NCBI RefSeq assembly: GCF_001421485.1
Contig: NZ_LMKK01000001.1
Span: 5,717 to 69,716 of the forward strand
From: Agreia sp. Leaf210
GTDB lineage: Bacteria; Actinomycetota; Actinomycetes; Actinomycetales; Microbacteriaceae
DNA length: 64,000 bases
Direction: 5' to 3'
A model generated the notes under the pieces. The model saw only the letters and a list, made by a program, of their open reading frames with translations. It made no database searches and had not been told where the DNA came from. Both the position numbers and the translations under genes were made by a program. Positions 58,437 to 64,000 of the stretch are shown piece by piece. Positions within the stretch are counted from its first letter, which is position 1. Every line of letters starts with the position of its first letter.

Positions 58437-60903
58437 GTGTCCTCACTCTGTCGATTCTCGTCTCGAGCCTAGTCGGCGGCACCGACAGAGCGGACGCGGC
58501 CGGGGCGGCTACCGCCTTCTCGCTCCAGACGACGGTCTGGCCATCCTCGATCGACACCACGATCAGTCCCAGCTGATCCGTGCGGAAGACACGAGTGGCC
58601 GCTCCCGAGAGGATCTCGAGGATGCGGTTGTTCGGATGCCCGTAGTCGTTGTCGGCGCCCACGGAGATGATTCCCGCCCGAGCATGGATGCGTTCATAGA
58701 GCTCTGCGCTCTGATCGCCCGACCCGTGATGCGCGACCTTCACGACATCGACGCGCCCTACCCGACCCTCCGCCATCAACTGGGCCTGGTCGCTCTCGCC
58801 GAGGTCTCCGAGGAACAGGGCATCGACGTCACCGGAGAACAGGAGCGTGACGCTCGCGCCGTTGCCCCGGAGCGTGGTGTCGACGGTGGGCCAGAGCACC
58901 TCCCAGCGCAGTCGGCCGAGCACTCCCCTGTCACCGCGTGCCGCCTGGTGCACCGCGGCCCCGGACTCGACGAGGCGGCTGACCACCGACACATCGGATC
59001 GACCGTCGGTGGGGCCCACGAGCACCGCGTCGGCGCGACCCACCACGGCATCGAGACCGCCGATGTGGTCGAGGTCGAAGTGCGTGAGCACGAGGAGGTC
59101 GATGCGACCGATCTGCATCCGATCGAGACAGGCGCGCAGCGCATCTGGATCAGGCCCCGTGTCGATGAGCGCGGTGACGCCGTCGCTTCTCACCAGTACC
59201 GCGTCGCCCTGCCCGATGTCGCACGCGGCGATGCGCCAGTTCTGCGGCACGGACAACCGGAGCGCGATGGTGCCGCCGACCAGCACCCCTCCGTAGACGC
59301 CGACGATCGCCGCGATCAGGAACACGGCCGCGAAACGACGTAGCCGAGGGGCGCCGGTGGCCAGAACGACCCAGAGCGCCAGTGCCGTCAGCACCAGCAC
59401 GAGCAGGGCGCCGATGAGTCCGGGTACCCAGGGCAGCCGCGCCCCCGGTGCGCCCGCGAAGAAACGTGCGACAGCACCGATCCAGGCGGCGGGCACCCAG
59501 CACAGCCATGCCGTCGGAACCGCGAGCGCCGGTATGAGCGCGCCCACCAGGCAGGCCAGCAAACCCACGACGGTGGCGACGGGGGCGGCCGGAGCCGCGA
59601 GCAGATTGGCCGGCACGCTGTAGGGAGCGATCGTGGGTGTGAGGAGGGCGAGCACCGGCTGACAGGCGAGTTGCGCAGCAAGCGGAACCGCTATGACAGC
59701 GGCGAGCCAGGTCGGCATCCACCGAGACAAGGCGGCGGTGAGGGGCCGGGTGAACAGGAGGAGTCCGGCCGTGGCGAGAGAAGACAGGGCGAAGCCGAAG
59801 CTGTGCGAGAGCCACGGATCGGTGACGATGAGGCTGATGACGGCCACACAGAGCACGGGCATGCCTCGAGCCGAGCGGGACGCACCCATCGACATGAGAA
59901 CGATCCCCGCCATCGCAGCCGCTCGAATGACGCTCGGTTGCGGCGTCACGAGGACGACGAAGAGCACCAGCACGGCGCCGGCCGCGCCGAGTCGTGCGCT
60001 GCGACGAAGACCGGCGAAGCCGGCGATCAGGAATGCACCCGCGATGACGATGGCGCAGTTCGCCCCGGAGACGGCGGTGAGGTGACTGAGACCGCTGTCT
60101 TTCATGGCCTCGTCGAGCGACGCGTCGACCAGCGAGTCGTCGCCCAGAGCGAGGCCGGGCACGAGTTCTGCCCCGTCGCCGGGGAGGCCACGGGCTGCGT
60201 CGGCGAACCGGGCGCGCAACTCGGCTGCCCACGCGAGCTGCCACCCCGGCGGCCGGATCGTCTGCGGTCGACCCTCTGCGAACGCGAGCCACGCCGTCTG
60301 CGATCCGTCATCGGTCGCGCGGAATCTCGCATCGACACGGATCGTCGATCCGATAGCCGGCGCATCGACGGTGCCGAGGTCGTCGACGAAGAGCAGCACT
60401 CTCGTCGACGTGCGGTCGCTGCGGCCCGCAGTGTTCTGGATCCGGTGCAGGGTCGCCTCGAACCGCACCCCCGACACCGACTGGCCGGCGAATCCCGAGT
60501 GCGCGGTCTCTGACGGGGTTCCCACGACCTCGAGCTCGGCCGACAGCATCCCCTGCGTCTCGTCGAGAAGAAGCGGCGGCTCTCGGAGGGGCTGGAAGAC
60601 GAGGACCGCCGACGCGATACTCGCGCCGATGCCGGCGCACACGGCGATCGTCGGGAGAGCGCTGCGTGCTGCTCGGAGTACTCGACCCCGTCGAGATCTC
60701 TTCGGCGACGAGGGCCGCACTGGCCACAGCGCGAGCGAGACCGCCGTGCAGGCGAAGGCGGCGATCAGCACCGGCACAGCAGCAGCAGGCTGGTCCACCA
60801 CAGCGAAGGCCACGCCCCAGGCGCACAGAGCAGGAAGCGTCAGGCGATGATCGGCCCACCGGGTCGAGGCCGATTGCCGTGCGCCATGCCGCGTCTCGGT
60901 CAC
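58294..60903 (-). CDS. comEC: ComEC/Rec2 DNA-uptake channel protein
   Basis: Membrane channel that takes up single-stranded DNA in transformation. The 869 residues have N-terminal spans and an OB-like domain (about 20-220), the competence domain with about eight spans (about 240-535, HLTAVSGANCAIV), and a metallo-beta-lactamase domain (about 560-800, LTHFDLDHIGG, KVAHHGSGDQS). The last 47 residues run into holA out of frame and look unlike the family. A GTG start overlaps the comEA stop. Whether this organism is competent is unknown. Confidence 0.92.
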   Translation of the reverse strand: MTETRHGARQSASTRWADHRLTLPALCAWGVAFAVVDQPAAAVPVLIAAFACTAVSLALWPVRPSSPKRSRRGRVLRAARSALPTIAVCAGIGASIASAVLVFQPLREPPLLLDETQGMLSAELEVVGTPSETAHSGFAGQSVSGVRFEATLHRIQNTAGRSDRTSTRVLLFVDDLGTVDAPAIGSTIRVDARFRATDDGSQTAWLAFAEGRPQTIRPPGWQLAWAAELRARFADAARGLPGDGAELVPGLALGDDSLVDASLDEAMKDSGLSHLTAVSGANCAIVIAGAFLIAGFAGLRRSARLGAAGAVLVLFVVLVTPQPSVIRAAAMAGIVLMSMGASRSARGMPVLCVAVISLIVTDPWLSHSFGFALSSLATAGLLLFTRPLTAALSRWMPTWLAAVIAVPLAAQLACQPVLALLTPTIAPYSVPANLLAAPAAPVATVVGLLACLVGALIPALAVPTAWLCWVPAAWIGAVARFFAGAPGARLPWVPGLIGALLVLVLTALALWVVLATGAPRLRRFAAVFLIAAIVGVYGGVLVGGTIALRLSVPQNWRIAACDIGQGDAVLVRSDGVTALIDTGPDPDALRACLDRMQIGRIDLLVLTHFDLDHIGGLDAVVGRADAVLVGPTDGRSDVSVVSRLVESGAAVHQAARGDRGVLGRLRWEVLWPTVDTTLRGNGASVTLLFSGDVDALFLGDLGESDQAQLMAEGRVGRVDVVKVAHHGSGDQSAELYERIHARAGIISVGADNDYGHPNNRILEILSGAATRVFRTDQLGLIVVSIEDGQTVVWSEKAVAAPAASALSVPPTRLETRIDRVRTRGNCTRRKTNSQGLDPATLVGAGPPRAGGAGLGHRDVPRRAQHPAAS
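58466..58487 (-). promoter_or_regulatory. PafBC/RecA-NDp-like promoter before holA
   Basis: Minus strand TGTCGGTGC (58479-58487), seven bases, TAGGCT (58466-58471). It has the same build as the element before recA and starts about 25 bases ahead of holA, inside the comEC reading frame. Confidence 0.5.
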
Positions 60904-61556
60904 ACGACTGCCGCATCACGGAGTCCATCGAGAGTCTTCTGCCCGATTCCAGGCACCTCGAGCAGCTGGTCGATCGAGGTGAACGGACCGTGCTCGTCTC
61001 GGTAGTCGAGGATCTTCTTCGCCGTCTCCGGACCAATGCGCGGCAGAGTCTCAAGCGCCGCGGAATCGGCGGTGTTCAGGTTGACGGCGGACGACCCGGG
61101 ATCTCCCGACGCTGCGGCGCCGCCGCTCGGCGGAGGTGGTGGCGCCTCTCCAATGGCGGGTGCGTACACCTGCTCCCCGTCGGCTACGACGCGCGCCAGG
61201 TTGAGCTGGGCCGGATCGGCCGCGTCTGTGTAGCCTCCGGCGGCGGCGATCGCATCGACGATCCGCGCGCCCTCGCGCAGTTCGTACAGCCCCGGTCGCG
61301 CCACCGACCCGAGCACGTGCACGTAGATCACCGGCGCATCGGCCCCGCCGCCGCCGTCACCGGGCTCCCCCGTCCCGTCGAACGGGGATCCGCTCTGTTC
61401 GGCCCCCTGGTCGGTCACGAGAACTTCGCTGCTGCCCCTCGGCGCCAGCGCTGAGACCAGCACCGCGACCACGAGCACGGTGAGCACGATGACGATGCCC
61501 GCCCCGAACCCGATGCTGAGCCGAGCCCGCGCCGGCGGCGGTGGTCCGGCATCCAT
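60900..61556 (-). CDS. comEA: ComEA DNA-binding competence protein
   Basis: Binds double-stranded DNA outside the membrane and hands it to ComEC. The 218 residues have one N-terminal span (about 15-38), a flexible Gly-rich linker, an SLBB domain (about 75-130, VHVLGSVARPGLYELREGARI), a Pro/Gly linker and two helix-hairpin-helix motifs at the C-terminus (LETLPRIGPETAKKILDYR; LLEVPGIGQKTLDGLR). TACCGT lies six bases before the ATG. Confidence 0.93.
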   Translation of the reverse strand: MDAGPPPPARARLSIGFGAGIVIVLTVLVVAVLVSALAPRGSSEVLVTDQGAEQSGSPFDGTGEPGDGGGGADAPVIYVHVLGSVARPGLYELREGARIVDAIAAAGGYTDAADPAQLNLARVVADGEQVYAPAIGEAPPPPPSGGAAASGDPGSSAVNLNTADSAALETLPRIGPETAKKILDYRDEHGPFTSIDQLLEVPGIGQKTLDGLRDAAVV

Positions 61557-61562
61557 GCCCTC

Positions 61563-61568
61563 ACGGTA
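61563..61568 (-). promoter_or_regulatory. Predicted leaderless -10 box of comEA
   Basis: Minus strand TACCGT, GAGGGC, ATG. GAGGG could also act as a close ribosome site. Confidence 0.4.
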
Positions 61569-61681
61569 GGCGCGTGAGCGGCCCAGTGGCTCACCCCGGC
61601 GACGCGCTGTGAACAGCACGCACGCCGGGGCGATTGGTGAGGAGAGGATGCGAAAACGCGCCCGCCTCAGCGACGACGACT

Positions 61682-61695
61682 GTATCCCGGGATAC
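61682..61695. promoter_or_regulatory. 14-bp perfect palindrome upstream of comEA
   Basis: GTATCCCGGGATAC is self-complementary and lies in the 230-base gap between tetR and comEA. On the minus strand CTGACA-N17-GATACA overlaps it, so it may be an operator within a weak promoter. Confidence 0.4.
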
Positions 61696-61786
61696 CGGGG
61701 TACTGTCAGCTCTGTGTCCGACGTCGAGGTGCGGCACGGGGACACACTCGAGTTCGCCACCCCGAACGAACTCTGCTCAGCTACCC

Positions 61787-62371
61787 CTAAGGCCGCCGGC
61801 GTGCGGCGATCGGCGCGAGCGCAGCGTCGATGAGCCGAACGGCCCGCTCGGCCGTCATGCGGTCGGTCTTCTCGGCAGCGCGGGCGACGGCGATGCCATC
61901 CGTCACAGCGAGGACGAGCGCGGCGTCGTCGGCCGTGATTCCGGCATCCGGGTAGGCGGCGTCGAGCAACTGCTGGAGGAAGTCCTCGGTGCCGCCCCAA
62001 TCCGCGGCGTGGATCGCCCGGATCCCAGGATCCGTCGTCGCGCGCGCGGCAAACGCCGTCCACACGACAGCGTCGGTCAGGCCTGTCTCCGTGAGGCACG
62101 AGACCTCTTCGCAGAACGCCCGGAGGCGTCGCTCCGCCGACTCCTCGTTCTGGAGCAGCAAGCGCAGGCGCTCACGGAACCGCACGTTGACTGCGGTCAT
62201 CGCGCCGATGATGAGTGCTTCCTTGGTCGGGAAGTTGTGCTGCACTGCGCCCACCGAGACGCCTGCTTCCGCGGCGACGTTGCGAATGGTGACGGCGTCG
62301 CTGCCACGGGTCGAGAGAACCGAGATGACAGCGTCGAGGATCGCGTCCCTGCTCCCGCGTCGGACGATCAT
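61787..62371 (-). CDS. TetR-family regulator
   Basis: 194 residues: an N-terminal TetR helix-turn-helix (about 8-55, SDAVTIRNVAAEAGVSVGAV then HNFPTKEAL) and a ligand-binding domain of the BetI-like C-terminal type. Start ATG 62371 follows GGGAGGGAGAG. It is divergent from the DUF418 gene by 67 bases and probably controls it, perhaps through the dyad at 62444-62459. The ligand is unknown. Confidence 0.88.
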   Translation of the reverse strand: MIVRRGSRDAILDAVISVLSTRGSDAVTIRNVAAEAGVSVGAVQHNFPTKEALIIGAMTAVNVRFRERLRLLLQNEESAERRLRAFCEEVSCLTETGLTDAVVWTAFAARATTDPGIRAIHAADWGGTEDFLQQLLDAAYPDAGITADDAALVLAVTDGIAVARAAEKTDRMTAERAVRLIDAALAPIAARRRP

Positions 62372-62426
62372 CGCTCTCCCTCCCCGCTCGCGGCGACGTC
62401 GCTGGCGTCGATCGCCCCTCTTAGGC

Positions 62427-62432
62427 TACGGT
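62427..62432 (+). promoter_or_regulatory. Predicted leaderless -10 box of DUF418 gene
   Basis: TACGGT, six bases, ATG. TAGGCT at 62422-62427 is an alternative -10. Confidence 0.45.
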
Positions 62433-62438
62433 CAGATC

Positions 62439-63599
62439 ATGACCAATACGAGCGTATTGCACAGCACGAACTCCCGTGGCGCCCGCATCGGGGCGATCGA
62501 TGTCGTCCGCGGTATCGCGATCGTCGGCACGCTCGGAACCAACATCTGGGTGTTCTCCCACCCTTGGGGACTCCTCGGCATGCTGAGCATGCCGGTGACG
62601 TCCGAGCCGGGCGGACCGGAAGCGGTTGCGCAACTCGCCCTGATGTCCCTCGCACAGGGGAAGTTTCTCGCGCTACTCTCCCTCGTCTTCGGGATGGGGC
62701 TTGCGATCCAACACGCCGCGGCCGTGCGTCGTGAAACCCGGTGGCCCGGGCGTTATCTCTGGCGGGCGACGCTCCTGCTGCTCGACGGCGCGATCAACTA
62801 CGTTCTCATCGCGGAGTTTGACGTGCTCATGGGCTACGCCGTGACAGGAGCGATCGTCGCCTACCTGCTCCTCACCCGCCCGCGTGCTCAGCGGGCGATG
62901 ATCGTGATGTTCGGCGCACTCCACGTGCTCATCATCTCCGCGGTCGTGGCCGCCGTAGCTCTCGGCGACGCTGGCGGCGAGGCGGCGCTGCCCAACGGAC
63001 GCAATCCCTACGCCGATGGCTCCTTCCTCGACCTCGTGCTCTTCCGCCTCGACAATGCCGGAATCTTCCGTGTGGAACCCGTGCTCATCGGCTTCCTGTC
63101 GCTCGCGCTCTTCCTCCTCGGCGCTCGGCTCCTGGGTTCCGGTGTCTTCGCCCCAGGGGGCGACAGGCTCCGCCGACGGCTCCTCATCCTGGGTGCTGTC
63201 GCGGTGCCGATCGACCTTGCCCTCGGCATTGGCGGAGGAACCGCGGGACTACTCGCCGAGCGCTACCTGGTGGCGCCGTTCGTGGCTCTCGGGCTCCTCG
63301 CTCTCGTCGCCGAGCTCTGCCTGAGCAGAGGCACGGACGGATGGCTCGCTCGCCGGTCGAGCGAGATCGGTCGCGTCGCGCTCAGCGCGTACATGCTTCA
63401 GAACCTGCTGGCTGGAGCGCTGTTCTATGGCTGGGGCCTCGGCCTTGCTGAGCGCACCCTTGAATGGCGTTTGCCCGTGACCGTGGCGGCCTTCATCGCG
63501 CTCACAGCCGTCATCTCACTGTTCGCGCACCTCTGGCTGCGACGGTTCGCCCTCGGTCCGGTCGAATGGCTCTGGAAGCGCGCCGCCGGAACCCGCTGA
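62439..63599 (+). CDS. DUF418 membrane protein
   Basis: 386 residues with about eight to ten spans. RIGAIDVVRGIAIVGTLGTNIWVF at 16-39 (in the family the motif is RxxxLDxLRGxAxLGI) and a C-terminal DUF418 domain (about 225-380, RVALSAYMLQNLLAGALFYGWG) identify it. The family is distantly like acyltransferase-3 membrane proteins; function unknown. Start ATG 62439 is favoured over the long upstream frame, which overlaps tetR. A palindrome spans codons 2-7. Confidence 0.85.
   Translation: MTNTSVLHSTNSRGARIGAIDVVRGIAIVGTLGTNIWVFSHPWGLLGMLSMPVTSEPGGPEAVAQLALMSLAQGKFLALLSLVFGMGLAIQHAAAVRRETRWPGRYLWRATLLLLDGAINYVLIAEFDVLMGYAVTGAIVAYLLLTRPRAQRAMIVMFGALHVLIISAVVAAVALGDAGGEAALPNGRNPYADGSFLDLVLFRLDNAGIFRVEPVLIGFLSLALFLLGARLLGSGVFAPGGDRLRRRLLILGAVAVPIDLALGIGGGTAGLLAERYLVAPFVALGLLALVAELCLSRGTDGWLARRSSEIGRVALSAYMLQNLLAGALFYGWGLGLAERTLEWRLPVTVAAFIALTAVISLFAHLWLRRFALGPVEWLWKRAAGTR
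62444..62459. promoter_or_regulatory. Candidate TetR operator at the DUF418 start
   Basis: CAATACG-AG-CGTATTG, perfect seven-base arms, located from the second codon of the DUF418 gene. If the message is leaderless the dyad lies right behind the transcription start. Confidence 0.5.
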
Positions 63600-63794
63600 G
63601 TGCGAACCGACCCGTGACGGCGACGCCCGCCGGCGCTCACGGCGTCTGTCGACGGCCAGCACCGCCGCCGAGACGAGCAGGATGACGCCGACCGGGATCA
63701 TGATCCAGGTCATCGTGAGCGCGGGAACGAGCACGCCGAAGTACACGCCGAATCCCGTCAGCAGCACGAGCGCGGTGTTGCGGTAGGCGTCCAC
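63516..63794 (-). CDS. Small two-span membrane protein before leuS end
   Basis: 92 residues from GTG 63794 (VDAYRNTALVLLTG). Two hydrophobic helices lie at about 6-26 and 28-47, followed by a basic stretch DRRRERRR and a polar tail. The tail coding overlaps the convergent DUF418 gene by 84 bases. It begins 13 bases after the leuS stop. No known family; the N-terminal two-span part looks real, the length of the tail is uncertain. Confidence 0.6.
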   Translation of the reverse strand: MDAYRNTALVLLTGFGVYFGVLVPALTMTWIMIPVGVILLVSAAVLAVDRRRERRRASPSRVGSHSAGSGGALPEPFDRTEGEPSQPEVREQ

Positions 63795-63807
63795 TCGGCG
63801 ACTCCCG

Positions 63808-64000
63808 CTAGGCCGCCGGCTTCGTCGCGATGCTGACGACGCGCGGGGCTCGCACGACGACGTTGACGATCTCACGATCGCCAATCGCGCGCTGAACGGC
63901 GGCGGATGCCCGGGCCATCGCCTCGAGGTCGCTGCCGGCGATCGTGGGCGGCACCTCGAGCCGGTCGCGCACCTTGCCGTCGACCTGCACGACCGCGGTC
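63808..64000 (-). CDS. leuS: Leucine--tRNA ligase, C-terminal fragment
   Basis: Only the last 63 residues lie in the window; the gene continues past position 64000. The sequence TAVVQVDGKVRDRLEV and the closing VVVRAPRVVSIATK match the C-terminal domain of bacterial LeuRS, which binds the tRNA elbow. The first complete codon in the window is ACC at 63997-63999. The end at 63808 is intact. Confidence 0.9.
   Translation of the reverse strand, partial: TAVVQVDGKVRDRLEVPPTIAGSDLEAMARASAAVQRAIGDREIVNVVVRAPRVVSIATKPAA

Overview
The window is 64 kb of high-GC actinobacterial core chromosome. Gene order and protein features point to the family Microbacteriaceae; I cannot name the genus. Supporting signs are the ftsK-pgsA-cinA-clgR-recA-recX-miaB-miaA-dapF-hflX block facing lexA, the hrcA-dnaJ-rsmE-HIT-phoH-ybeY-CNNM-era block, PriA in place of a plain HisA, and a gluABCD-type glutamate transporter. 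About 67 genes cover nearly all bases. I saw no insertion sequence, prophage, CRISPR array or tRNA gene.

Layout. 1-390: promoters and leader of an rRNA operon reading leftward out of the window. 391-3185: tyrS, and a divergent pair coding a SatD-like DNA-binding protein and a membrane protein. 3219-10741: arginine operon argC-J-B-D-F-H, then a 48-residue membrane peptide and a 3-methyladenine glycosylase, joined by overlapping start/stop codons. 10764-17746: pheST and a glutamate-type ABC transporter. 17847-20007: infC-rpmI-rplT followed by a TrmH-type methylase. 20350-24704: DUF1844 gene, then hisC-B-H-priA and an SseB-like gene. 24763-29243: a divergent SOS pair (LysM cell-division inhibitor type and lexA), hflX, a methyltransferase and dapF. 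29233-38677: miaA, miaB, recX, recA, DUF3046, clgR, cinA, pgsA, ftsK. 38756-48120: a membrane protein, RNase J, dapA, era, CNNM/CBS protein, ybeY, phoH, HIT, rsmE, dnaJ. 48217-50422: hrcA behind a perfect CIRCE operator, and two DUF4870 membrane genes. 50436-56878: hemW, DUF1990, lepA, an epimerase-like gene, and an aminotransferase fused to a GNAT domain. 57090-64000: rpsT, holA, comEC, comEA, a TetR/DUF418 divergent pair, a small membrane gene and the 3' end of leuS.

How it works together. Most genes serve translation (aminoacyl-tRNA synthetases, ribosomal proteins, IF-3, tRNA/rRNA modification, LepA, Era), amino-acid supply (Arg, His, Lys/DAP, glutamate uptake) and genome maintenance (RecA, RecX, LexA, LysM inhibitor, HolA, glycosylase). 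Control signals readable in the DNA include LexA boxes near lexA and recA, PafBC/RecA-NDp-like promoters before recA and holA, CIRCE before hrcA, and several strong terminators.

The most striking pattern is not a gene. Thirteen genes scattered over the window carry a -10-like TANNNT hexamer exactly six bases before the start codon, which predicts leaderless transcripts. A second notable point is that infC can only start on an AUC codon. I did not find a clearly new multi-gene defence or biosynthetic system.
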